Shown here one piece after another: positions 43,909 through 52,493 of a DNA stretch of 64,000 nucleotides. The stretch spans positions 80,327 to 144,326 of the forward strand of contig PLCS01000009.1 of the NCBI GenBank assembly GCA_003134855.1, written 5' to 3'. Numbering within the stretch: position 1 is the first letter of the stretch; every line of letters starts with the position of its first letter. The DNA is from Acidobacteriaceae bacterium (GTDB taxonomy: Bacteria > Acidobacteriota > Terriglobia > Terriglobales > Acidobacteriaceae). Position numbers and translations under genes: made by a program. The notes beneath the pieces were generated by a model. The model did no database searches and was not told where the DNA came from. It saw only the letters and a list, made by a program, of their open reading frames with translations.

Positions 43909-45225
43909 CTAGGGTTGATAATTTGTGGCGTATTCCGTATGCACGCTTGCAGCGTTATAGCCGGAATAAATGACGACTGCATTTCCCAAGGAATCCACCG
44001 CGGCGGCTTCAGGCGCGATGGAAGTGCCAGGCCCGGAGATAGTGACCGGAGTACTCCAGGTCCCAGTAGCGGTAGCTCTGGTGGAGGCGCGGATCGCCGG
44101 AGTCGCACTGTCCGATAACCAGATGGCCAGAGCTGCGCCACTGGGAGCAAGTGCGAGGCTCGCCTCGCCGACAAGGGTGTCGCCGCTGGATAGAACCACA
44201 GGCGAGGACCACATGTTGTTGCTGATGGCCCCGCTGACCGCAAGCGCCTGCGACGTGGGGTACGTGATGGACTCATAGACCAGCGTTACCTGCCCCGCAT
44301 CGTCACTCGCCAGATCGGAGATGATTGTCGAACCTTGAGGAGTCATGGCGGTCTTGAACGAGCTCCAGGCGCCGCCGGAATTGCCCTGCGTAGCAGAGGT
44401 GTAGACGCCGGAACTGCTCAGTGCCACCAGGATCGCTCCCCCCGCGGAATCCAGCGCCACTCGCGCGTCGTGCGGAGCTTTGTCGGGCCCTAACAGCGAA
44501 CCCGAGTCCACCCAGACGCCAGCGCCGGTATTTTGCCGGGAGGCATGCAGGAGATAACTGCTCAGCACGCAACCGTATTTTTTGCAGACTGCGTTGTAGG
44601 TCTCCCAAGTAACAATTATCTCGCCATACGCTCCGATTGCCGCATGATCGGCGGAGATATGCGCGCCGCTTGCGATTGTCTGTTGTGCCGTCCAGCCTCC
44701 CCCAGACGGCCGGAGGACGGACACGACCGAGCCGGTGGTGCTCCTGGGACCGCCGCCCACAGTCCAGGCGATCGCGGCATCGCCTCGCGAATTCATTACG
44801 AAGGTCGGATTTTTCGCGCCGGGGATGAGAAGTTGAGGGGAGTCCCATTTGGAAGCAGGTGGGCGATCGGCTGTCCACACGCCGGTCGAGTCGCTCCACA
44901 CTGCTGTAGCGAATCCTGCCGCGGTGATCCGAACGGCGGGAAAAACAGAAGTTGTCTCGAGGGTCGGGGAGACCACCGATACGGACCCCCAACTGCCGCT
45001 GCTCGCTTTCGATGCCGACCAAAGCTGATCCTGCGTTGTGCGCTCGTCCCAAAGAGCGAGCGAGTTGCCATCCCCATCGATGGCGGCGGCTGCCTCCCAG
45101 CCCTGACCGCCAGTACTCAGCACTACAGGTGATGTCCATGCGCCGGTCTGCGCGACAATCGGCGCTGCCGAAGCAACTGTAACTGCAATGCAAATCAAGC
45201 GAGCTATTGCACTGACCCTGTTCAT
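43909..45225 (-). CDS. Secreted beta-propeller-like hypothetical protein
   Basis: A 438-aa exported protein. MNRVSAIARLICIAVTVASAAPIVAQ is the signal peptide and supports ATG at 45225. The mature part has recurring blocks of the form AAIDGDGNSLALWDERT, ITAAGFATAVWSDSTG, VMNSRGDAAIAWTVGG, GAYGEIIVTWETY and VDSLGNAVVIYSGYN, each ending in a W-rich strand, so a six- to eight-bladed propeller is likely. I know no function. It is 104 bp upstream of the HAF gene, giving a set of three secreted repeat proteins. Confidence 0.8.
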   Translation of the reverse strand: MNRVSAIARLICIAVTVASAAPIVAQTGAWTSPVVLSTGGQGWEAAAAIDGDGNSLALWDERTTQDQLWSASKASSGSWGSVSVVSPTLETTSVFPAVRITAAGFATAVWSDSTGVWTADRPPASKWDSPQLLIPGAKNPTFVMNSRGDAAIAWTVGGGPRSTTGSVVSVLRPSGGGWTAQQTIASGAHISADHAAIGAYGEIIVTWETYNAVCKKYGCVLSSYLLHASRQNTGAGVWVDSGSLLGPDKAPHDARVALDSAGGAILVALSSSGVYTSATQGNSGGAWSSFKTAMTPQGSTIISDLASDDAGQVTLVYESITYPTSQALAVSGAISNNMWSSPVVLSSGDTLVGEASLALAPSGAALAIWLSDSATPAIRASTRATATGTWSTPVTISGPGTSIAPEAAAVDSLGNAVVIYSGYNAASVHTEYATNYQP

Positions 45226-45562
45226 CTTTGAGTCCTCATTTGTCGTCTCCGGCTGGCAGCTAGTTACGAATAGTTGCCAGTTGCGGGGGGAAGGATCCGG
45301 CTGCCGCGCTGCGTCGAGCAGCCAATCCATAAGGCACTGCCCGCGGACCCGTAACTCTGAGCATAGGTAAGATGTTGTTGGAATATGTCATGCGCGTGTA
45401 ACTATGTTGTCAATTCCTTCCCGGTCATCCTCTAAATAAGACCGAGAAGATAGATCTCTAAAGTGCTAAAGAGAACAGACATCATTAAGAGCCGTATGCA
45501 GACCCTGTTTGGGATGAAGGATACGAGAAGCCGCGACAAACCGTCCCGGTCTTCTCCGTTTT
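45226..45562. other. Upstream region without a gene
   Basis: About 340 bp before the propeller gene. It likely contains that gene's promoter. Apart from CTGGCAGC/GTTGCCAG near 45252-45278 I see no structure. Confidence 0.4.
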
Positions 45563-45688
45563 GTGAAGAAACTGGAACGCGGCAACGCGCTTGTTATTTG
45601 CGTGCTTGAGCGATTGGCTAAGATCGCGGAAGTCTTAGTGCATGTTAAACCGGAATATGAGCTTCTGGACCGTTCTCTCAAGAGATGA
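45563..45688 (+). pseudogene. Possible XRE-type HTH remnant
   Basis: A 41-residue frame reads VKKLERGNALVICVLERLAKIAEVLV then a charged tail. KLERGN and VLERLAKI resemble the last two helices of XRE-family regulators, where LERG precedes the helix closing the domain. The recognition helix is not readable upstream. Small and uncertain. Confidence 0.3.
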
Positions 45689-45764
45689 CTATGTGTAAAT
45701 TACCGGCCGGAAACTCATCACCGCGCCTCGCCAACACTGAACTTGGCGCGAGTCACAGCAGTGT

Positions 45765-47243
45765 TTAACTGCGGATAGGCAGTAGGCGACCGATACGAAG
45801 AAGGAGAAATCCCGTCGCAACAATAGCGAACGGCAAGACCCATGCTTGAAACTGCCCGTGCGTGCAGACGCCGATGAGCGCGCAAGCGGGTACCGGCAAG
45901 CAGGCAAGCAGGGGGATCAGCATCCCCTCGATCAGATAATCTTTGCGAACCATCGGAACTGCCTGAGCGCGGGGCATGGTGCGCATCAGAATCCAGAGAA
46001 GGCCGCATACCGTGCCAGCGAGCGTTCCAGCAGCAACACCCGCCGGACCAAAGTAAACAGCGCCAAGGAGGCTCGCGCACAAACTCACGATGCCTTCCAC
46101 CACGGCTCCTTCGATACCGTGGCGCTGCTGGCCCGTGGCAATCAGCATCACGCAAAAAGCGCCGCCGATGCAGCGGATCGCCTGTGCGACTACAAGAATT
46201 CTGAGAATAAAAAATGCCGGCTGTGCATAGGCGCTGCCAACCCAGTGTGTCAACGCCGATTCCCCAAAGACGAAGACAAGCGCCGTTAACGCTATATTGA
46301 TCACTATGATCCAGCGTGTAGCCAGCAGAACCGAGCTTCGGATTTGTGAGAGTTCGCAACGCGCGTGAAGTGCGGCGATGGGGGTCATGAACGCGTTGAT
46401 CACCGCAAAATTGAAGCCTATAAAACAAGTAATCAGGGCAGTTGCGATTGAGTAATATCCCACAGCCGGGAATTGGAAATGCCCAACCACGACCAGGTCC
46501 ATCCCATTGACGAGGAAGACGCCGAACGACCAGATCGTAAGTCCTGCGCAATACCGGGCAAGCTGTGCCGCCAACTTCCAATCGGAAGCGAAGAGGTGGA
46601 TGCGGAGCGTGGGCTGAATGCGGTAGGCAAAAACCACTTGCAGCAGACTGCCCAGCAGATTCGCGATCGCTACGCAGATCGCAATCGCAATCAGAGAGTG
46701 GCTGAGGAAACCGGCCACGATCGCCGCGGCGCCGCCCGCCAGGCGGCTGCCTCCGATCGCCAGCGCCGGATACTCATTGCGATGCCGTCCAATTAGAATC
46801 CCGGTATATGTGGAAAGCGGTAACTGCGCGCATGTGCTCGCCGCCAGTAGCAACGCGGCAAGACGAAACTCATGGGATAGTGCCGGCGGAATGCCATGAA
46901 AGAAAACCGATAACTGCCAGAGCAGAATTCCGATCGCGGCCAGAGCCAGGCCTCCAGCCGCGGTGAGCATCGTCAGCGCCGTGCTTGCCAATTGGTTGAT
47001 TCGGCGCTCGTCGCCACTCTCCATCAACTGTGCAACATGACGGGCAATGGCTGTCTGCAGGCCAAAGTCCAGGTAACTCGCGCAGGCCGCAATCTGCAGC
47101 ATCAGTGACCACGCGCCAAACCGGTCCGGGCTCAAGGCGCGCGTCAGGAAGTGCGGCAGAGCCAGCGCAACGGCTGCTGTTGCGCCGCCACGCGCTACGT
47201 TCACCGCGGCATTTTTGATGACGATGAGCCCAAAACTCTTCAT
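45765..47243 (-). CDS. Wzx-type polysaccharide flippase
   Basis: A 492-aa MOP-superfamily membrane protein with about 12-14 helices. The N-terminus VIKNAAVNVARGGATAAVALALPHFLTRALSPDRFGAWSLMLQIA and the following FGLQTAIARHVAQL are typical of oligosaccharide repeat-unit flippases. It would move undecaprenyl-linked oligosaccharides from the inner to the outer face of the cytoplasmic membrane. It is the last gene of the minus-strand polysaccharide operon, 34 nt after the priming transferase. No polymerase (Wzy) gene is apparent in the operon. Confidence 0.88.
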   Translation of the reverse strand: MKSFGLIVIKNAAVNVARGGATAAVALALPHFLTRALSPDRFGAWSLMLQIAACASYLDFGLQTAIARHVAQLMESGDERRINQLASTALTMLTAAGGLALAAIGILLWQLSVFFHGIPPALSHEFRLAALLLAASTCAQLPLSTYTGILIGRHRNEYPALAIGGSRLAGGAAAIVAGFLSHSLIAIAICVAIANLLGSLLQVVFAYRIQPTLRIHLFASDWKLAAQLARYCAGLTIWSFGVFLVNGMDLVVVGHFQFPAVGYYSIATALITCFIGFNFAVINAFMTPIAALHARCELSQIRSSVLLATRWIIVINIALTALVFVFGESALTHWVGSAYAQPAFFILRILVVAQAIRCIGGAFCVMLIATGQQRHGIEGAVVEGIVSLCASLLGAVYFGPAGVAAGTLAGTVCGLLWILMRTMPRAQAVPMVRKDYLIEGMLIPLLACLPVPACALIGVCTHGQFQAWVLPFAIVATGFLLLRIGRLLPIRS

Positions 47244-47277
47244 CGCGACTCAAGGCCTCCACGGATGGCGATAGCGC

Positions 47278-48732
47278 TCAATCAGCATTTCTTCCACAAA
47301 TTACGCAGAGAACAGTGCGCAAAATGATCTTCAGATCGAAGATCAAGCCCCAGTTTTGCAGATAGTAGAGGTCATACATCACGCGGGTGCGAATACAGGT
47401 ATCGCCGCGTAGTCCGTTGACCTGCGCCCATCCGGTGACGCCGACTTTGATCTGGTGGCGGCGATGATACTCGTCGATCTCGCCGCGGAAGCTGTTGACA
47501 AAATAAGGTCGCTCGGGGCGCGGGCCCACCACGCTCATCTCACCTTGCAACACATTGAAGAACTGGGGCAATTCATCCAGGGAATATTTACGCAGGAATC
47601 TGCCCACCGCGGTATGGCGGGCATCGTCCGGCTGGGACCAGCAGGTGTCGCTCTCGCCGGGCGTAACTGCGTGCATGGTGCGGAATTTATACATCCGGAA
47701 TACTTTTCCGTTCCATCCCACGCGATCCTGGGTAAAGAAGATGCTGCCCTTTGAACTTATCTTCACTGCAAAGGCAATGAGCACAAACAAGGGCAATCCC
47801 ACAATGATTGCGCCCAGCGAAAAGACCAGGTCGAAACCCCTTTTTAGAATGGAGTAGTTCTGAGACTTGGTCGGCGCAGCGCCGGTATTCAGCAGGTAAA
47901 GGCATTTGGCATTTGAGAAGCTCTGGCGCAAGAATGCGCCTTCGCTGGAGTCAGTAATGAAGCGCACTGGGGCGCCCATACCGCCGCATGCGCCTATGCG
48001 TTGCGAAAGAGCGGCAATCTCCGTCAAGGGTGCGGAGATAAGCACTCCCTCCAGTGGTTCGCGTTGTATCTCTTGCACCAGTTCGTCCAGGCTGTGCGCG
48101 CTTTTCGCCGGGTGTGAATTCCCCAGGGATTCCAAGCGGATTGCTCCGGATATTTCATGGCGCGAGACTACTTTGCGAGTAATGATCCACGATATTCCGC
48201 CGCTATGTATATGCGTATTGACAACAACAATACGGGTAAGAGGGCTTTGCGTATTGAAGATTGTGCGGAAAGAGATGTTGATGATAACCGAGGCGGTGAA
48301 GAGAAATGCTGCATCGGCGGCGCACTGCGGCAACCCCGGCAGAGCGATGCCCAGAAGAGCCAGCAGCAGCATCGCCGCGCTAGATGCCACGCAGACAGAG
48401 GCCAGGATCGCCATCGAACCGGTATGCTCCCGATTAGTTCTTTCACACTTGGCCGCATTCAGGCCTTCGATGGCCGCAATCCATGTGAAGGAGAGCACCA
48501 GGACAAACTGCAAATTGACTGGGGAAGTGAGGGAATGGGGGCCGGTTGCGCGCCAGGCGGCTCGCAGCAACAAAGCCCAGATGGCAGGCAGCGGGTAGAG
48601 GCATAGCCGCAAAAGAGCGCGCTCCCAATGCGCGGGCCGGGAGGGGGACGGCGCGTCGAGGCGGCGCACCAAGGCGATGCCCGGCGGGGAGGAAGCTGTT
48701 TCGGGATAGGGTATGGAACGCTGGGTTGACAT
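47278..48732 (-). CDS. Polyprenyl-phosphate sugar-1-phosphate transferase (WbaP-like)
   Basis: Starts repeat-unit assembly by moving a sugar-1-phosphate from UDP-sugar to undecaprenyl phosphate. The 484-aa length and four to five N-terminal helices fit the long polyprenyl glycosylphosphotransferase class. The C-terminal catalytic domain shows KRGFDLVFSLGAIIVGLPL, FTQDRVGWNGKVFRMYKFRTM, RKYSLDELPQFFNVLQGEMS and VGPRPERPYF, then VTGWAQVNGLRG. The central region 150-280 is a CoA-binding-like Rossmann part. Gap to the upstream exporter gene is 26 nt. Confidence 0.93.
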   Translation of the reverse strand: MSTQRSIPYPETASSPPGIALVRRLDAPSPSRPAHWERALLRLCLYPLPAIWALLLRAAWRATGPHSLTSPVNLQFVLVLSFTWIAAIEGLNAAKCERTNREHTGSMAILASVCVASSAAMLLLALLGIALPGLPQCAADAAFLFTASVIINISFRTIFNTQSPLTRIVVVNTHIHSGGISWIITRKVVSRHEISGAIRLESLGNSHPAKSAHSLDELVQEIQREPLEGVLISAPLTEIAALSQRIGACGGMGAPVRFITDSSEGAFLRQSFSNAKCLYLLNTGAAPTKSQNYSILKRGFDLVFSLGAIIVGLPLFVLIAFAVKISSKGSIFFTQDRVGWNGKVFRMYKFRTMHAVTPGESDTCWSQPDDARHTAVGRFLRKYSLDELPQFFNVLQGEMSVVGPRPERPYFVNSFRGEIDEYHRRHQIKVGVTGWAQVNGLRGDTCIRTRVMYDLYYLQNWGLIFDLKIILRTVLCVICGRNAD

Positions 48733-48758
48733 GGAGTACCTTGTTTTCGATTTCCAGG

Positions 48759-51700
48759 CTATGGGACAAATGTGCCGACTGCGAGCGCGCTCATCGCCAG
48801 CGGAGTCAGCATCTGGGGCCAGTCATGCAACGCGCGCGCCACGCCATTGTCGACTTTTTCCGGCACCACGATCTGATCGCCAGGGTTCATCGGCAAACTC
48901 TCGAAGCTATTGTGGAAAGTACTGCCAACCTCCTGGCGGCTGATGACTGTGCCGTCGGCGCGCAGCACGAATGCGTGGCGGCGATTTGAGTTAAGCCCGC
49001 CTTTACCGGCCAGTCTCAGATAGTCGCCAACCGTGTGCCGGGCGTCGTAGACAAAAGATGCCGGGTTATAGACCGCGCCGGAGACTGAAACTGTATTGGG
49101 GCGCGCCGGAATCACAATCTGGTCGTCGTCCTCCAAAACAATCGGCGGAAAATCCGCAATGCCGCCTGCGCTCGGCTGCATGGCAAGCACCACGCGGCCG
49201 GAGGCTTGCACTGAGCGGAGACTGGCCAGGAGTGTCTGCTGGGCAGCCTGACGGGCAGCAGCGCCGCCGGGATCCTGCCCGCTGGTGGCGGCTGACGCCG
49301 TCGATGCGCGCACCTCCGCCTGGGCGGCGCGCACCATCTCATCCAGGCCCTTCTGTTGTTCGACGCGCGCGGATTCCCGAGTGAGGCGCGCGCCATAAGG
49401 GTAAGCTCTGGCGGTCAATCCGCCCGCGGACTCCAGCACATCCTGAAGCGTTCTTCCCTCTTCCAACTGATAGATGCCGGGATGCTCCACCTCGCCTTCG
49501 ACTTTGACATAGCGAGTCTGCGCCTGCTCGGGAGCCACAATGTCACGCTGCGAAAAGACAGTCACAATATCGCCGGGCGCAAGCGCCAGATTACTTGCCG
49601 GGTCGTTGTCCTCGATGGCCTTGCCGAGATCGAATGAAATCAATTGCGTCTTCAACGTAGTTGCATTGACCCGCTGGATAAGTGCATAGCTCCAGTTGAC
49701 CGAGGGCACAAGTTTTTGCAGATCGCGCGTCAGCATCTCCGTTCCGCTGCCGGAAACGGCAGCCGCGTCCTGGCCTGGATCGCGAACGGATTCGGAGCGG
49801 GCAAGATCTTTGTAATACTCCGTAACTGTTTGCTGGCGTGTTGACGAGTTGTTCGGCGTGCCGGGCGGCTGGATTGGCTGGTTCATGGGAGTTGCGCTGC
49901 CGCCGGCATTCGCCGCTTTATCCTGCGCCGAGCTTTTGCGGGAAGTTTCCTGGATCTGCTTGCGCACCGGATATTCTCTCTGGCGGCCATCGGTAATGCT
50001 GGCGCGATTGAGCCAATATTCTCGCGGCAGCAGCGCTTCGGGATTGGGGATCAGATCGCGAATATGCATTCCCGGCCGGAATGGATAGCGGCCGGGATCG
50101 GTAACATAGCCGCGCAGAGTCACAGTATCGTCGAAGCGCGGAACGATACTGGAGATATGAACGAAGTCGCCGCCTCTGAGCACAAAGCCCAGGCCCTGGG
50201 CATCGAGCGGGAACTGAAGCACTGTGCGGGATCGATTCTCGCTGATGCGCTCGACCACCGCGCTGCTACCGTCGGCTACGGTATTCAGTCCTCCCGCTGT
50301 CTCGATCAGTGATGCAATTGTGGTGTCGCCTTTCAGTTCATAAATAGCCGGAGTATTGACCGATCCCGCGATGGCGGCCAGTGGACCTGCCGGGGGAATG
50401 AAGATCACGTCACCGGATTGCAACGCATGGTCGTGCGACTTATCCCCCTTGACCAGAAGGTCGTACAGATCGAACTCCTGCACGGTGGTATCGCCGCGCC
50501 GCAATTGGAAATGGCGCAACGATCCCTGCGGCGAAGGCCCACCGGCGGCAAAGACGGCGTTCACCAATGTGCTCAGAGAGCTGATGGTGTAAACTCCCGG
50601 CGACTTTGCCTGCCCGACGACGAAGACCTGAATAGAGTGAAGGCGCGCGATGGCCACTTCCAGGTTGAAGTTTTTGTAGACGTGCCCGACGGCTTGTTTG
50701 AGATAGTCGTCCAGATCGCGATAGCGGACGCCCGCAACCGGTACTTCGCCTACATGCGGGAGATAGATCTGCCCCGAGCGGTCAACCTCGATGCGCAGAT
50801 CGGCGTCGATCTGGCCCCATATCCGAATGCGCAGTTCATCGCCAGATCCAAGAGTATAGTCGCTTGGAACCTGGGCATCGCCGGCAGGCGCAAAGGTCTC
50901 CGGCGGCTGTGCGAACAGCGAGCTGCCGAAGACGGCCAACGGGCGGCCTGTCGAATCGGCAGCCATTTGTTCAAACTCCGTGTGCGGCTCGGGAGGTTGC
51001 GCCGGCATTGCGCGGCGGTCTTGCATTCGCATCGTCTTTGTCAATGCCTCCTCCGCATTGCGGCGTGTCTGCAGGCCGGATTGCTCTGTACTCGTCCAGG
51101 CTCTAAAGGGTTCATCCAGGCTTTGCGGGTTGGATGGCGCAACGGACGTGTCTTGCTGAGAATCGGCGCAGGGCGTTTCTTGCGAACCGTCCGCGCTGGT
51201 CGAACAGGGAGCGGACTGTCCCGGATTCTCCGTCGTCTGCGCGCAGAGGACAGGGGTCATCGCAAGTAGCACAAGAAGCAGCGCGGCGGTCTGCGCGGCG
51301 AATCGGCTTGTCCGCAAACTCACCTCATGTGATCGATAGACAATCCAAAAGCTCACGCAAAAGAGAGCGAAAAGAATGGAGGCCAGCAAGATCGCCAATC
51401 GCTTGGGCGAGGAGCGCTTGTCGGGTGTGACAGCCAAATCGACTACCTGAATCACCGCGCCTTGGCGGGCCTCGTCCAGGCGCGCGATCTCCAACTGCCG
51501 AGCCAGCAGCGCGACCACCGACTCGTTGTACTTCACATCGCGCAAGCGGCGCAGATACTCAGCGCCGGCTTCAGGCATATCGCCCTTGGGCACAAGCGGA
51601 TCGCCTGCCGCCTCCGTATTCGTACCGGTAAGTTCCGCAAGCTGCGACTCAAGCGCGGCGGTTTCCTGCTTCACCTGAATCAGGCGGGGATTATCTTCCG

Positions 51701-52493
51701 TAGCATAGGTGCGCATGGAGCGAAGCTGAACCTGCTTGGCGGCGATTTGCGCCCGCACAGCGACAGAGCTTTCCAGCAAGGCTTTCGATGCGCCGGCCGG
51801 CTCCAGCATACCCGTCGTTTGCTGCGTATTCTTCATGGCTTCCTCAGCCTGGGTCAGAGCGCCCCTGGCATCGAGAAGCTGCTGCTCAAAGAAGAGACGG
51901 CGCTGGCTGGCCTCGGTGATGGCAAGTGAAGCGGAGAACTTCTTGAACTCGTCCACATAGCCGTTGGCAAGTTCCGCCGCGCGCGCCGCATCTCCGTCGG
52001 TAGCGGAGATGGCAATGACGCCGCTCTTGACATTGAGCGTCACCGAGGTCCTGCGCTCCAATGCCGTGCGCGTATCGGACAGCCTCTTCTTGTCATACTC
52101 GCTCATCAATTGGAAGCGCTGGATGATGGAGTCTTCAACGGTGCGGCTTCTCAACATGATGAGGCAAACCTCGGCTGGAGAGCGAAAGCCAAAGTTGCCT
52201 CCGGCTAATCCAGCCAGAGCTCCCAGTTCACTCGACTGTGTGGCAAAGACAGAAGCCAGCGAGGACGAGGACGACGGCGGAAGAATGGTGGTGACAGCCG
52301 TGTACCGAGTGGGAAGCAGAAATGCAAGCGCCAGGCCCACAACCGCGCCAACCAATGCAGCCTTGGCGAGCAGCCGCCAGCGGCCGGCCAGCAGCGTCAG
52401 CAGATCCAGAACCGTGAGCGCTGGCCGAGCCCCGGCACTGGCCTGATATTCGCGGGCCGCTGTTTCAGTGATTGAGCCGATCGCTGTGCTCAT
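48759..52493 (-). CDS. Fused Wzz chain-length regulator and SLBB polysaccharide exporter
   Basis: A 1244-aa protein that joins two parts normally encoded separately. Residues 20-390 are Wzz-like: a membrane helix at 41-63, LPTRYTAVTTILPP, a coiled-coil rich region at 200-300, PDKRSSPKR and a second helix at 365-385. At 398-418 RFAAQTAALLLVLLAMTPVLCAQ looks like an old signal peptide. From about 545 comes the polysaccharide-export domain (DYTLGSGDELRIRIWGQID) and several SLBB repeats (FVVGQAKSPGVYTISS, SVNTPAIYELKGD, EGEVEHPGIYQLEEG, SGAVYNPASFVYD). It would link chain-length control in the inner membrane to the export channel. The start overlaps the previous stop (ATGA). Confidence 0.9.
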   Translation of the reverse strand: MSTAIGSITETAAREYQASAGARPALTVLDLLTLLAGRWRLLAKAALVGAVVGLALAFLLPTRYTAVTTILPPSSSSSLASVFATQSSELGALAGLAGGNFGFRSPAEVCLIMLRSRTVEDSIIQRFQLMSEYDKKRLSDTRTALERRTSVTLNVKSGVIAISATDGDAARAAELANGYVDEFKKFSASLAITEASQRRLFFEQQLLDARGALTQAEEAMKNTQQTTGMLEPAGASKALLESSVAVRAQIAAKQVQLRSMRTYATEDNPRLIQVKQETAALESQLAELTGTNTEAAGDPLVPKGDMPEAGAEYLRRLRDVKYNESVVALLARQLEIARLDEARQGAVIQVVDLAVTPDKRSSPKRLAILLASILFALFCVSFWIVYRSHEVSLRTSRFAAQTAALLLVLLAMTPVLCAQTTENPGQSAPCSTSADGSQETPCADSQQDTSVAPSNPQSLDEPFRAWTSTEQSGLQTRRNAEEALTKTMRMQDRRAMPAQPPEPHTEFEQMAADSTGRPLAVFGSSLFAQPPETFAPAGDAQVPSDYTLGSGDELRIRIWGQIDADLRIEVDRSGQIYLPHVGEVPVAGVRYRDLDDYLKQAVGHVYKNFNLEVAIARLHSIQVFVVGQAKSPGVYTISSLSTLVNAVFAAGGPSPQGSLRHFQLRRGDTTVQEFDLYDLLVKGDKSHDHALQSGDVIFIPPAGPLAAIAGSVNTPAIYELKGDTTIASLIETAGGLNTVADGSSAVVERISENRSRTVLQFPLDAQGLGFVLRGGDFVHISSIVPRFDDTVTLRGYVTDPGRYPFRPGMHIRDLIPNPEALLPREYWLNRASITDGRQREYPVRKQIQETSRKSSAQDKAANAGGSATPMNQPIQPPGTPNNSSTRQQTVTEYYKDLARSESVRDPGQDAAAVSGSGTEMLTRDLQKLVPSVNWSYALIQRVNATTLKTQLISFDLGKAIEDNDPASNLALAPGDIVTVFSQRDIVAPEQAQTRYVKVEGEVEHPGIYQLEEGRTLQDVLESAGGLTARAYPYGARLTRESARVEQQKGLDEMVRAAQAEVRASTASAATSGQDPGGAAARQAAQQTLLASLRSVQASGRVVLAMQPSAGGIADFPPIVLEDDDQIVIPARPNTVSVSGAVYNPASFVYDARHTVGDYLRLAGKGGLNSNRRHAFVLRADGTVISRQEVGSTFHNSFESLPMNPGDQIVVPEKVDNGVARALHDWPQMLTPLAMSALAVGTFVP

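Noticed and set aside
42747..44276. Longer start for the HAF protein at 44276
   Set aside because: The extra 157 residues are Arg/Pro-rich, overlap the end of the upstream propeller gene and would place the signal peptide internally; AAGGAGAG marks 43805.
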